Position numbers and translations under genes: made by a program. The notes under the pieces are model-generated. The model was given only the letters and a program-made list of their open reading frames with translations, ran no database searches and was not told where the DNA came from. This document shows positions 1 through 7,875 of a stretch of 38,355 nucleotides of DNA, one piece after another (position 1 is the first letter of the stretch; every line of letters begins with the position of its first letter). The DNA is from an uncultured Opitutia bacterium (GTDB lineage Bacteria; Verrucomicrobiota; Verrucomicrobiia; Opitutales; Opitutaceae), in contig CAIJZY010000020.1 in assembly GCA_903825285.1 (NCBI GenBank), positions 1-38,355 on the forward strand. The letters are read 5' to 3'.

Positions 1-219
1 CTCCCGCAGCGGGCCCTTCCAGATGAGTTCCACGTCCGTGCCGTGCGCCTTCAGCTCCGCTTGCGCCTTAAGCGCGCCCGCATGGATCATTTTCCAATAC
101 TCATGCGTCGTGCCCATCGGGATGACGGCGATGGTGTACTTTTGCTCATCGGCGCGCAGCTGCGGCAGCGCGGCACAGAGGCTCAGTGCGAAAAGAGCGA
201 AGCGGGGAGAAAATCGCAT
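1..219 (-). CDS. Periplasmic substrate-binding protein, sugar ABC type (N-terminal part, cut by window edge)
   Basis: The reading frame starts at an ATG (219-217) and is open to the window edge, giving 73 residues. It begins with a signal peptide: an Arg-containing n-region, a hydrophobic FALFALSLCAA core and cleavage near LRA-DEQ. The mature part starts with YTIAVIPMGTTHEYWKMIHAGA. That is the characteristic first strand and helix of periplasmic-binding-protein-like sugar-binding proteins (RbsB-like, Peripla_BP_4), in which a TxxEFW/EYW segment lines the ligand pocket. The expected role is to capture a sugar or sugar-like ligand for an ABC importer. The rest of the gene lies outside the window, so the ligand cannot be judged. 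It is divergent from the SGNH hydrolase gene. Confidence 0.75.
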   Translation of the reverse strand, partial: MRFSPRFALFALSLCAALPQLRADEQKYTIAVIPMGTTHEYWKMIHAGALKAQAELKAHGTDVELIWKGPLRE

Positions 220-370
220 GAAATGAGCTAGGCTGGACCTGTGATATCCGCCAATCCCAATCCAGATCGCGGAGACACGGTGGAGCGGAATTTGGGAACG
301 CGATCCCTCACCACGCTTTCTCCGAGTTTCGGCTGCTCGGCGCTTCCGCGATATCCTCCGCAGATCGAAT

Positions 371-397
371 TTCGTGTCATTCGTGTGTTTCGTGGTT
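371..397. repeat. Three imperfect 9-bp tandem units (TTCGTGTNN) before an SGNH hydrolase gene
   Basis: Three consecutive 9-mers (TTCGTGTCA, TTCGTGTGT, TTCGTGGTT) lie 14 bp upstream of the ATG at 412. They are in the 192-bp gap between two divergent genes. No function can be read from them. They could be part of a dispersed repeat or a regulator-binding array. Confidence 0.5.
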
Positions 398-411
398 TAT
401 CTCCTCGCCCG

Positions 412-1059
412 ATGAAAATCGCGCCGCACAGCAAACTCGTCTTCATCGGCGACTCGATCACGGACTGCGAGCGGGCCCGACCCGTCGGCGAGGGCCTCTT
501 CGGCGCCGTGGGCAAGGGCTACGTCGCCCTCGTGGACAGCCTGCTCGGCGCCATCCACCCGGGCCACGCCATCCGCGTCGTGAACATGGGCACCTCGGGC
601 CACACCGTGGTGGACCTCAGGGCGCGCTGGCAGACCGATGCGCTCGACCTGCGGCCCGACTGGCTCGCGGTCATGATCGGCGTGAACGACGTCTGGCGGC
701 AGTTCGACCTGCCGCGCCAGACCGAGCTCCACGTCCTGCCCGACGTCTATGCCCGGACGCTGGAGGAACTCGTCGCCCCGACCCGCCCGAAGGTGAAGGG
801 CCTGGTGGTCATGTCGCCGTTCTACATCGAGCCCAACCGCGCCGACGCGATGCGCAGCCGGATGGACGAGTATGGCGCGATCGCGAAAGGCATCGCGGCG
901 AAGCACGATGCGCTGTTCGTCGACGTCCAGGCCGCCTTCGACCGCGTGCTGCCGCACATGCACGCCAACGCGATCGCCTGGGACCGGGTTCACCCCAATC
1001 ACATCGGCCACGCCGTGATCGCCCGCGCCTTCCTCAATGCCGTCGGCGTGCCGCTGTGA
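412..1059 (+). CDS. SGNH/GDSL-family hydrolase
   Basis: This 215-residue protein has the four SGNH blocks. Block I is FIGDSIT with nucleophile Ser15. Block II is NMGTSGH around Gly60. Block III is GVND with Asn92. Block V is DRVHPNHIGH with Asp191 and His194. These residues form the catalytic triad and oxyanion hole of esterases or lipases such as TesA and of carbohydrate acetylesterases. There is no signal peptide, so a cytoplasmic esterase or deacetylase is likely; the substrate is unknown. The frame stays open back to 241, but the ATG at 412 is preferred because the SGNH fold begins immediately after it and the upstream part is low-complexity with no family similarity. It is followed after 6 bp by tlyA and may be cotranscribed with it. 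Confidence 0.85.
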   Translation: MKIAPHSKLVFIGDSITDCERARPVGEGLFGAVGKGYVALVDSLLGAIHPGHAIRVVNMGTSGHTVVDLRARWQTDALDLRPDWLAVMIGVNDVWRQFDLPRQTELHVLPDVYARTLEELVAPTRPKVKGLVVMSPFYIEPNRADAMRSRMDEYGAIAKGIAAKHDALFVDVQAAFDRVLPHMHANAIAWDRVHPNHIGHAVIARAFLNAVGVPL

Positions 1060-1065
1060 GCGCCC

Positions 1066-1833
1066 ATGGCCGCCGCCAAACTCCGCCTCGATGAGCTGCT
1101 GGTCGCCCGCGGGCTCGCCGCGAGCCGCGCGCAGGCCAAGGCCCTGATCATGGCCGGCCGCGTGCTGCACGGCACGGAGCGGCTGGACAAGCCCGGCAAG
1201 GATTTCCCCGCCGACCTCGAGCTGACGGTGGAGCAGCCGCCGCGGTTCGTGAGCCGTGGCGGGGAAAAGCTCGCCGCCGCCCTCGCGCAGTTCGGGCTCG
1301 ACCCCACCGGCGCCCACGTGCTCGACGTCGGGGCATCCACCGGCGGTTTCACCGACTGCGTGCTGCAGGCCGGGGCGGCGGACGTGGTCTGCGTGGATGT
1401 CGGCCGCGCCCAGCTGCACGCCAAGCTCCGCGCCGACCCGCGCGTGACCAACCTCGAGAAGGTCAACGCGCGCCATCTCCGCCCGGGCGACCTGCCCCGG
1501 GCCGAGTTTGACCTCGTGGTGATGGACCTCTCGTTCATCTCGCTGAAATCAGTCCTGCCCGCCGTGTGGCCCTGCCTCCGCGTTGGCGGCACGCTCGTCG
1601 CGCTCGTGAAGCCCCAGTTCGAGGCCGGCAAGGCGGAGGTGGACAAGGGCCGCGGCGTCATCCGCGACCCCGCCGTGCAGGACGCCACGCTGGCCGCCGT
1701 GCGCGACTTCGCGCTCAAGGAACTCCCCGGCGCCCGGCTCGTCGGCACGATGGACTCCCCCATCACCGGCGCGGATGGGAACCGGGAGTTGCTGCTCGCG
1801 CTGAAACACGCGGCCGTAGCGAGTATCGGGTAG
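1066..1833 (+). CDS. tlyA: TlyA-family rRNA (cytidine-2'-O)-methyltransferase
   Basis: This 255-residue protein has an N-terminal S4 RNA-binding domain (about residues 6-65: [25 protein letters not shown]). A FtsJ/RrmJ-type methyltransferase domain follows. Motif I is [17 protein letters not shown] near residues 85-100, and the catalytic region is [11 protein letters not shown]. Family members 2'-O-methylate 16S and 23S rRNA. The [13 protein letters not shown] linker is diagnostic. The gene order tlyA-nadK is common in bacteria. The last codons and the TAG stop (1831-1833) come from an intergenic inverted-repeat element starting at 1816. The native C-terminus may therefore have been altered by its insertion. 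Confidence 0.93.
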   Translation: MAAAKLRLDELLVARGLAASRAQAKALIMAGRVLHGTERLDKPGKDFPADLELTVEQPPRFVSRGGEKLAAALAQFGLDPTGAHVLDVGASTGGFTDCVLQAGAADVVCVDVGRAQLHAKLRADPRVTNLEKVNARHLRPGDLPRAEFDLVVMDLSFISLKSVLPAVWPCLRVGGTLVALVKPQFEAGKAEVDKGRGVIRDPAVQDATLAAVRDFALKELPGARLVGTMDSPITGADGNRELLLALKHAAVASIG

Positions 1834-1987
1834 CGCGTAGCGAGCATATAGCTATTCAATACCCCACGCCTACCTCGCACGTGTGATCCTGCTGCTTTCC
1901 GTATGAGTGCGCTCATCGGGCAGAAGAACGCCGGAGTTGAACAGCTCGTTTCATCCCAATGCTCGCAACGCGCTACCCGCTACTCGC
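1816..1987. repeat. Heptad-arm inverted-repeat element without a gene, tlyA/nadK gap
   Basis: The left arm (1816-1847) reads as four 7-mers of type GTAGCGN (N = A, G, C, A) ending in GCAT. The second 7-mer is GTATCGG. The right arm (1959-1987) is its reverse complement with two differences over 29 bp. The 111-bp interior encodes no convincing protein. It holds a small palindrome (ATAGCTAT, 1848-1855) and a short hairpin near 1903-1916. The element fills most of the gap between tlyA and nadK and supplies the tlyA stop codon. It has the same arms as the elements at 10171-10319 and 14548-14973, so I read it as a non-autonomous copy. Confidence 0.8.
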
Positions 1988-2058
1988 GCCGGCCTCGTGC
2001 CCGACAAAGCGCAAAAAGATTCGCGCGACCCAGTTCCGGACTGTAGGGTGAAGGTTCA

Positions 2059-2910
2059 ATGAAGCCCATCCGCTCGCTCGCGTTTGTCGTCAACCAGGAG
2101 AAGGCCGGCGCCGTGGACCTGGCGCGCACCCTGATCGCGGTGGCGAGGCAGGCGGGCGTGAAGCAGCGGATGACCACCCGTTTCCCGCTGGCGCGCGGCG
2201 TGCTGCGCGGAGTTGATGCGTGCTGCGTGATCGGCGGCGACGGCACGCTGCTCGGCGTGGCCCGCGAGGCCGTGCGCGAGGGGATCCCGATCATCGGCGT
2301 GAACCGCGGGAGCCTGGGCTTCCTCACCACCTTCTCGGCCGACGAGGCCCGGGCGCACTTCGGCGACCTGCTGCAGGGCGCCTACAAGGTCGCGCAGCGC
2401 GCGCTGCTGGATTGCTCGACCGGCACCGGCGCGCACGACCTGGCGCTCAATGACGTGCTGATCAAGGACGAGGTGAACTCCCGCCTCGTGCGCCTGGAGG
2501 TGGTCGCCGACGGCGAGCTGGTCACCGACTACCATTGCGACGGCCTGATCTTCTCCACGCCGACGGGCTCGACCGCCTACAACCTCTCGGCCGGCGGCCC
2601 GCTCGTGCACCCGGGTGCGGAGGTGATCGCGATGACGCCGATCTGTCCGCATACGCTGAGCAACCGCTCGATCATCTTCCGCGAAAACGTCCGGCTGCGC
2701 GTCTTCAACCGCACCGACAGTTCGCGCCTGCTCGTCGCGCTCGACGGCCAGCGCAACCTGAAGGTCGGCATCGGCTCCCCGGTTGAGATCTCCATCTCCC
2801 GGCACAAGCTCCTCCTCGCCCAGCGTCCCGACTACTCGCACTTCGCCGTGGTGCGCACGAAGCTGAAGTGGAACGGCGCCGCGGCCGAGGCGCCCAAGGC
2901 CGGGGCCTGA
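2059..2910 (+). CDS. nadK: NAD kinase
   Basis: This 283-residue cytosolic enzyme phosphorylates NAD to NADP using ATP or polyphosphate. The GGDGT nucleotide-binding motif is at residues 59-63 and the GVNRGSLGF segment at 80-88. A conserved HCDG lies near 159-162, followed by the TPTGSTAYNLSAGG motif (167-180). All are hallmarks of the family, and the length is usual. The ATG at 2059 is preferred because the Rossmann-like strand LAFVVNQ starts just after it. The gene follows tlyA across a 225-bp gap that is largely an inverted-repeat element, so read-through from tlyA is uncertain. The Ala-rich C-terminal tail is not conserved in the family. Confidence 0.95.
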   Translation: MKPIRSLAFVVNQEKAGAVDLARTLIAVARQAGVKQRMTTRFPLARGVLRGVDACCVIGGDGTLLGVAREAVREGIPIIGVNRGSLGFLTTFSADEARAHFGDLLQGAYKVAQRALLDCSTGTGAHDLALNDVLIKDEVNSRLVRLEVVADGELVTDYHCDGLIFSTPTGSTAYNLSAGGPLVHPGAEVIAMTPICPHTLSNRSIIFRENVRLRVFNRTDSSRLLVALDGQRNLKVGIGSPVEISISRHKLLLAQRPDYSHFAVVRTKLKWNGAAAEAPKAGA

Positions 2911-2924
2911 TCCGCGCGGGCAGC

Positions 2925-2952
2925 AAAAAGCCCCGGCGTTGCCGCCGGGGCT
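2925..2952 (-). terminator. Rho-independent terminator of the small EF-hand gene
   Basis: A perfect 9-bp stem AGCCCCGGC/GCCGGGGCT (2929-2937 with 2944-2952) has a 6-nt loop. Read on the minus strand it ends in TTTTT (2929-2925). It lies just downstream of the minus-strand gene ending at 2975. On the plus strand the hairpin lacks a T run, so termination of nadK there would be weaker. Confidence 0.85.
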
Positions 2953-2974
2953 GCCTCTGTCCACGGATCGGGGC

Positions 2975-3265
2975 TTAGCGCCCTTCCTGCTCCTGCGCGG
3001 CCTCCTGCTCGGCGCGCTCGCGCTTCCGCGCCTCGCGCTCGGCCCGGGCCTTTTCCTTGTCGGCCTTGCGCACGGCCTTCTCGGCGTCGTCCAGCTTGCC
3101 GTCGTGGTTGGCGTCATACTTCTTCAGCACTTCCGCCTCGCGGCGGGCCTTCCGCGTCTCCGCGTCGGGCTTCTCATCAGACGCCCGCATGGTCGGAAGG
3201 ACCACGGCGCTCACGACCAGCACCAGGCTGGGAATCACGATCCGTTTTAGGTTCGGGGTTTTCAT
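2975..3265 (-). CDS. Small exported EF-hand protein
   Basis: The product has 96 residues. An N-terminal hydrophobic segment (about 9-24: IVIPSLVLVVSAVVL) acts as a signal peptide or membrane anchor. One canonical 12-residue EF-hand calcium-binding loop runs from D51 to E62 (DANHDGKLDDAE). The rest is a highly charged Arg/Glu/Lys-rich helix, probably coiled coil. The EF-hand predicts calcium binding in the periplasm. No enzymatic role can be inferred. It has its own terminator and is probably monocistronic. Similar short EF-hand proteins are frequent in planctomycetes and verrucomicrobia, usually without assigned function. Confidence 0.75.
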   Translation of the reverse strand: MKTPNLKRIVIPSLVLVVSAVVLPTMRASDEKPDAETRKARREAEVLKKYDANHDGKLDDAEKAVRKADKEKARAEREARKRERAEQEAAQEQEGR

Positions 3266-3310
3266 GCGGCGCGGAAACTGCCAGCCGCGAAACCAAAATC
3301 CAGTCCCGAC

Positions 3311-4096
3311 TCAGACACTTTCAATCAATCTCGCCCGGATGCCATCGAGTCGCTTGTAGCGGGCCATTTCGGGCGACATGGTCGCCAGTGCCTGGCGCAA
3401 ACCCGCCGCGGCGGCCGGATCCCGCGCGACCACGTCAAGCCGGTGCAGCGCGATGCGGATGCCGAACAGCACGCCGCGCGTGCGCGGCAGCGCGAGCAGC
3501 GCCTGGTGCTCGATGCGCAGCCAAAGGCGGTCGAGCGCCACCGGCAGCGCGGGCGCGGCCAGCTGGCGGGCGGGATGGAGATTGAGCTCGGCGGTGGCCG
3601 CGATGCCCCAGTTGTCGCGGTGGAAGGCCACGCCCGGCTTGAGCCGGGTGAGAAACTGCTGGATCGGCGAGGCGAGCGCCGCATTCAGGCCCGGGACCAC
3701 GCCGTGGATGAAATCGAGCGTGTGGCCGAGCTTCTCCTCGAGCGCCCAGCCGGTGGGAAAGCACAGCGCGCCGCCGCGCAGGCGAAACAGCCCGGTCTCG
3801 TCCGGTGAGAGCAGCAACATGTCCGGCTCACACCGGCGGCCCAGCTCGTCCACCGTCGCGAAGGCCGGCAGCCCCCACTCCCGCGCGGCCAGCTCGCCCA
3901 CCTCGGCGAGCAGCGGCTCGCCCTCGGGCCGGAGCGCGGCGTAGCGCCCGGGCTCGGCCGCCAGCCATTTCGCCCGCTCGGCCCGGATGCGTCCCGTGGA
4001 ATCCTGCGGGCCGAAGAAGTCGCGCGGCTCGCCGCGCCGCAATGTCAGGTGCAGCCGGTACGGGCCCGCGGGAAACAATCCTTCCGGCAGGATCAC
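3311..4096 (-). CDS. Haem-dependent oxidative N-demethylase-like protein (DUF3445/HDOD)
   Basis: The product has 261 residues and starts at a GTG (4096-4094). This GTG overlaps the TGA of the upstream M16 peptidase gene in a GTGA junction, so translation is probably coupled. The central segment has GVAFHRDNWGI, and a later segment reads LWLRIEHQALLALPRTRGVLFGIR. These match the pattern of the HDOD/DUF3445 family (R-x-NW, then LRxExQxLxRLPxTxxxLFxIR). Its characterised members are haem-containing proteins of oxidative amine demethylation. The substrate here is unknown. No signal peptide is visible. A wrong frame through the peptidase gene would give a much longer artificial protein. Confidence 0.75.
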   Translation of the reverse strand: MILPEGLFPAGPYRLHLTLRRGEPRDFFGPQDSTGRIRAERAKWLAAEPGRYAALRPEGEPLLAEVGELAAREWGLPAFATVDELGRRCEPDMLLLSPDETGLFRLRGGALCFPTGWALEEKLGHTLDFIHGVVPGLNAALASPIQQFLTRLKPGVAFHRDNWGIAATAELNLHPARQLAAPALPVALDRLWLRIEHQALLALPRTRGVLFGIRIALHRLDVVARDPAAAAGLRQALATMSPEMARYKRLDGIRARLIESV

Positions 4097-6654
4097 GGCG
4101 TGACGACCAGCTGCGTGCGCAGTTCGCGCCGGAAGTGCGCCTGCGCGAACCGGGCGAGATCGGCGATGGTGACGGCGTCGATGCGGGCGTCGTAGTTCTT
4201 CCAGTCGTTCGCCGGGCGGCCCTGGAGGACGAGCAGGGCGGCCTGCATCGCGCGGGACGAGGTCGTCTGCATGCCCTGCCGGCGGGCGGCCTTGAGGCGG
4301 GCCTGGCAGCGGGCGAGTTCCACGGCCTCGACGCCGCCGGACTGCACGCGGGCGATCTCGGCGTCGATCTCGGCCAGCACCTCGGCCTCGCGGCCCGGCT
4401 GCGTGCCGGCGAAGAAGGAGAACATGCCCGAGTCGAGTCCGACCACCCGGCTGGAGCGCACGAAATACGCCAGGCCCTTCTCCTCGCGCACGCGCTCGAA
4501 CAGGCGCGACGCCATGCCGCTGAAGAGCTCGTCGGCCACCTCGCTGACGTGGAAGTCGTCCGCGTTCACCCGCGGACCGGGAAACGCCTGCATCACCACG
4601 GCCTGCTCGCGGGGCTGCCGCTCCACGAAATCGCCAACCTCGGCAGGCCCGGTGAATCGCGCCTTCGATTCCAGCGCGCTCCCGCGCGGCAGGCGGCGGA
4701 GGAAGGCCTGCAGCTTCGGCACCAGGGTGCGGGCGTCGTAGTCGCCGGCCACCGCCAGGACGACGTTGGGCCCGACGCAGAGGCGGGCATGCAGCGCGGC
4801 CAGGTCGGCGGGGGTCAGGGCCTTCACCCCGGCCACATTGCCCTGCGCGTCGAGCGCGAGCGGGTGCGAGCCGTAGAATTTCTCCCGCAGCCGCTTCCGG
4901 GCGAGCGTGACCACGTCGTCGTCGTCCTGCTGCAGCGCGGCCACCTGGCTGTCGCGCTCCTGCGTGCAGGTGGACGGGCGGAACGCAGGCGCGCACACGG
5001 CGTCCTCCAGCACGGCGAGCGCGCGGTCCGCGTCGGGCGTGAGCACCTCCGCCGCGATGCCCAGCGAGTTGTTGCCCGCAAAGCAGTAGAAGGAGCCGCC
5101 GACCTCCTCGATGAACTGCGCCACCTGCGCGGAGGTGCGCCGGCGCGTGTCCTTCGTGAGCAGCGTCGCCAGCAGCGCGGTGGACCCGCGCCGGTCGGCC
5201 GGCTCGAACAGCGGGCCGCCCTGCATGACCAGGCGCAGGTGCAGGTTGGGCAGGCGGCGGTCGGGCTGCAGCAGCAGGCGCGCGCCGTTGGGCAGGGTGA
5301 CGAGCTCGAAGTCGGGCACCGCGACGGACAAGGCGGCGTCGGACGGGGCGGCGGGGGCGGCGGCCGTGGGATTCAGCGACACGGACGTGAGGCGAGACGG
5401 CACGAGGTAGTCCTGCAGCACGCGGCGCAGCTCGCCCGGGGTGACCGTCCGCAGCCGGTCGAAGTACGCCCGGCTGAAGTCGAGGTCGCCGACGACGACC
5501 TCGGCGGCGCCGAGGCGGGACGCCTGGCCGCTCATGGTCTTGCGGGTGTTGATCTCGCTGACGACCAGCTGGCGCAGGGCCTTCCGGAGTTGGGCGACGG
5601 TGAAGCCGCGCGAGGCGCAGCGGGCCAGGGACCGCAGGATCGCGGCGGCGGCGGGCTCGCGCTTGGCGGCATCGCTCGTGAAGGAGATGCAGAAGAGGCC
5701 GGTCGAGCCGGGATTCCAGCTGGCGGCGTCGATGGTGTGGACCAGGCCGGTCCGCTCCCGGATATCCCGCCAGAGCACCGAGCTGTCGCCGCTGCCCAGC
5801 ACCATGGACAGCAGGTCGAGCACGGGCGCGTCGTGATGCGTGAGGCCGGGGATTGGCCAGGCCAGTGAGGCGCGGGTGACCTCGACGTCCTCGAAGCGGT
5901 GCTCGGCGCGCGGCGCGAGTTGCAGCGGCTCCACTGGCACCAGCACCGGGGCCAGGCGGGCGCGCGGCGCGCCGCCGAAATGGGTGGTGATCGCGGCGCG
6001 CGTGACCGCGAGATCAATGTCGCCCACGATCACCACGACCAGGTTGTTCGGCACATACCGCGCCTGGTAGTAGGCCACCAGGTCCTCGCGCGTGACGGCG
6101 GAGAACACATCGCGGTGGCCGATGATCGGCTGGCGGTAGGGATGCTCGCGGAAGGCGGCGGAGAACAGCGCATCCCAGAGCCGGTGGTCCGGGTCGTCCT
6201 TCGTCATCGCGATCTCGCGCAGGATGACGTCCTTTTCCTTCGTGACCTCGTCGGCCGGCAGCGTCGAATGCAGCACGGCGTCGGCCAGCAGGTCGATCGC
6301 GACGGCGGTGTGCTCGCTCGGCAGGTCGATGTAGTAGACCGTGCGGTCGAAGGTGGTGTAGGCGTTGATGTAGCCGCCATGGGCCTGCACCGTCGCGGAG
6401 ATCTCGCGGCCGGCGCGGCGCGTGGTGCCCTTGAAGAGCATGTGCTCCAGGAAATGCGAGAGGCCCGCCCCGAGGAGCTGGTCCTCGTGGATGCTGCCGG
6501 TCTTGACCCAGACCTGCACGGAGGCGAGCGCCGCGGAGCGGTCGGGTTTCAGGACCACCGTCAGGCCGTTGGGCAGAACGAAGCGTTCCACCGGTTCACG
6601 CCAAAACGAGTCGAGGAGGCGGAGGTCAACCGCCGCGGAAGATGAAGGAGCCAT
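4093..6654 (-). CDS. Two-half M16 (insulinase/pitrilysin-like) zinc peptidase
   Basis: This 853-residue protein contains two tandem M16 halves. The N-terminal half has the inverted zinc motif HFLEH (His67, Glu70, His71). The third ligand, Glu147, sits in ILREIAM at the expected distance, so this half should be active. The second half starts near FELVTLPNGARLLL (about residue 450) and has no HxxEH, as in the inactive C-terminal halves of pitrilysin and insulysin. M16 enzymes degrade oligopeptides in a closed chamber. There is no clear signal peptide, so the location is uncertain. The start is an ATG at 6654. The gene overlaps the following HDOD-like gene by 4 nt. Confidence 0.93.
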   Translation of the reverse strand: MAPSSSAAVDLRLLDSFWREPVERFVLPNGLTVVLKPDRSAALASVQVWVKTGSIHEDQLLGAGLSHFLEHMLFKGTTRRAGREISATVQAHGGYINAYTTFDRTVYYIDLPSEHTAVAIDLLADAVLHSTLPADEVTKEKDVILREIAMTKDDPDHRLWDALFSAAFREHPYRQPIIGHRDVFSAVTREDLVAYYQARYVPNNLVVVIVGDIDLAVTRAAITTHFGGAPRARLAPVLVPVEPLQLAPRAEHRFEDVEVTRASLAWPIPGLTHHDAPVLDLLSMVLGSGDSSVLWRDIRERTGLVHTIDAASWNPGSTGLFCISFTSDAAKREPAAAAILRSLARCASRGFTVAQLRKALRQLVVSEINTRKTMSGQASRLGAAEVVVGDLDFSRAYFDRLRTVTPGELRRVLQDYLVPSRLTSVSLNPTAAAPAAPSDAALSVAVPDFELVTLPNGARLLLQPDRRLPNLHLRLVMQGGPLFEPADRRGSTALLATLLTKDTRRRTSAQVAQFIEEVGGSFYCFAGNNSLGIAAEVLTPDADRALAVLEDAVCAPAFRPSTCTQERDSQVAALQQDDDDVVTLARKRLREKFYGSHPLALDAQGNVAGVKALTPADLAALHARLCVGPNVVLAVAGDYDARTLVPKLQAFLRRLPRGSALESKARFTGPAEVGDFVERQPREQAVVMQAFPGPRVNADDFHVSEVADELFSGMASRLFERVREEKGLAYFVRSSRVVGLDSGMFSFFAGTQPGREAEVLAEIDAEIARVQSGGVEAVELARCQARLKAARRQGMQTTSSRAMQAALLVLQGRPANDWKNYDARIDAVTIADLARFAQAHFRRELRTQLVVTP

Positions 6655-6671
6655 GGAAGGACGGATCCGGC

Positions 6672-7109
6672 TCAGGCGGAGCCGACGGTCTCGGGGTTGG
6701 AGGGACCTCGGCGGATGTTGGCGGGGAGGAAAGGCTTCACGAAGGCGTCGTCGAACGAGTACAGGTCGGAGAAATCCTCGCGGCGGTCGTTGTCCGTCTT
6801 GCTGAACACGTTGTACTCAATGAGATTGAACACGATATCGCCGAAATCGGAGCAGCGCGTGACGCCCCAGGAATTCAGCACCGTCTTGGCGAGCGGCCCG
6901 AACTGGTCGAGGGCATAGACGCGGAGGCCTTCAAGTAGCTCCGGTCCAGAGACATGACGCGAGCGTCCGGCACGGGCGGCGTCCTTCTTTTTCAGCTCCT
7001 TGACGGCATGATCCAAGCCCAGGCGGATAAAATCGTACGCCTTGCGGTCAAAGCGGGAATCCTCCTTGCAGATCAAACCGACAACATCAGCGAAATCCGG
7101 GTCTTCCAT
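6672..7109 (-). CDS. Minf_1886-family protein of unknown function
   Basis: This acidic cytosolic protein has 145 residues. It carries the family signature: a DPDFADVV N-terminus, YDFIRLGLDHAV, RHVSGPELLEGLRVYALDQFGPLA, and a VLNSWGV..DFGDIVFNLIEYNV segment. The family is named after a Methylacidiphilum gene and is conserved mainly in Verrucomicrobiota and related phyla; its function is unknown. The ATG at 7109 is chosen because the conserved region begins at the first residue; an open frame continues to 7310 but would overlap the fur start. It lies 17 bp upstream of the M16 gene on the same strand and may be the first gene of that operon. It is divergent from the Fur-like gene. Confidence 0.85.
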   Translation of the reverse strand: MEDPDFADVVGLICKEDSRFDRKAYDFIRLGLDHAVKELKKKDAARAGRSRHVSGPELLEGLRVYALDQFGPLAKTVLNSWGVTRCSDFGDIVFNLIEYNVFSKTDNDRREDFSDLYSFDDAFVKPFLPANIRRGPSNPETVGSA

Positions 7110-7252
7110 GTTCGTGGCGGAGGGACTTAGCACACGCGCTGCGGCCGCGCAACCTGCAACCCGCGCAGGATTGCGCTTGAGGCCTACCTGTACCAAAGCA
7201 TAGGGTAAATTCCCTCGCCAGTGCCACGGTCTCGTTACAATTTCACCGGCAA

Positions 7253-7792
7253 ATGATCGCCTCAACTCAGACAAACCATCCGTTGGTTGGCGCCAAATCC
7301 GGGCTGGCAACTCAGTCGCCCATCACGGTCGCGTGCACGCAATTGAAGCGCGCCGGCCTGCGCATCACCCAACCCCGCATCGCGATTCTCACGGCCCTGA
7401 TCAAGCGGGCCCAACCTACCAGCATCGAGCAGATCCACGGCGACCTCGCCCCTGGTTCCTGTGACCTCGTCACTGTTTATCGCTGTTTAGCTGCATTTGA
7501 GGAGATCGGTCTGGTCCGTCGCTCGTTCTATCACAACGGCACCAGCCTCTACACGATCAACCTGGGCGAGTCGAAGAGCTACCATTTCATCTGCAAGGAA
7601 TCGAACCGCGTGGAGGAGATCGACGACGAGACGACCACCGAGATTCGCCGCTGCGTGCAGCAGATCGAGACCACGCTCAAGGCGCGCGGCTACACGGACG
7701 TGACCCACATGGTGGAATTCTTCGGTCGCGCGCCGCAGGCGGCACGCACCAGCACGCCGAGCCAGGTCACCCCACCCGTTCGCGCCAGCTGA
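7253..7792 (+). CDS. Fur-family transcriptional regulator with degenerate metal motif
   Basis: The product has 179 residues. The winged-helix part (about 25-95) carries LKRAGLRITQPRIAILTAL and SCDLVTVYRCLAAFEEIGLV, the Fur DNA-recognition helix. The C-terminal dimerisation domain contains YHFICKESNRVEEID. This aligns with the HHHLxCxxCGxVEEID segment of classical Fur. Here the HHH cluster is reduced to one His, and the CxxC structural-zinc pair is CxxS. The C-terminal CxxC is also absent. Metal sensing may therefore differ from that of Fur, Zur or PerR. It is convergent with a superoxide dismutase gene and divergent from the Minf_1886 gene, which suggests but does not prove a role in oxidative or metal stress. 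Confidence 0.88.
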   Translation: MIASTQTNHPLVGAKSGLATQSPITVACTQLKRAGLRITQPRIAILTALIKRAQPTSIEQIHGDLAPGSCDLVTVYRCLAAFEEIGLVRRSFYHNGTSLYTINLGESKSYHFICKESNRVEEIDDETTTEIRRCVQQIETTLKARGYTDVTHMVEFFGRAPQAARTSTPSQVTPPVRAS

Positions 7793-7813
7793 TTGCGCTA
7801 ACTTTCCCTCATG

Positions 7814-7848
7814 AAAAATCCGCGGACTTTGTCGGTCCGCGGATTTTT
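7814..7848. terminator. Bidirectional terminator between the fur-like gene and sod
   Basis: A perfect 14-bp stem (7814-7827 with 7835-7848) has a 7-nt loop, an A tract on its left and a T tract on its right. It can terminate both converging transcripts. Confidence 0.93.
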
Positions 7849-7875
7849 AGTTTTCAGCCGAAACGCTCCCAGTGC

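Noticed and set aside
3805-5868. 687-codon plus-strand frame opposite the M16 peptidase
   Set aside because: The M16 gene has an intact zinc motif and both halves; this frame is its shadow.
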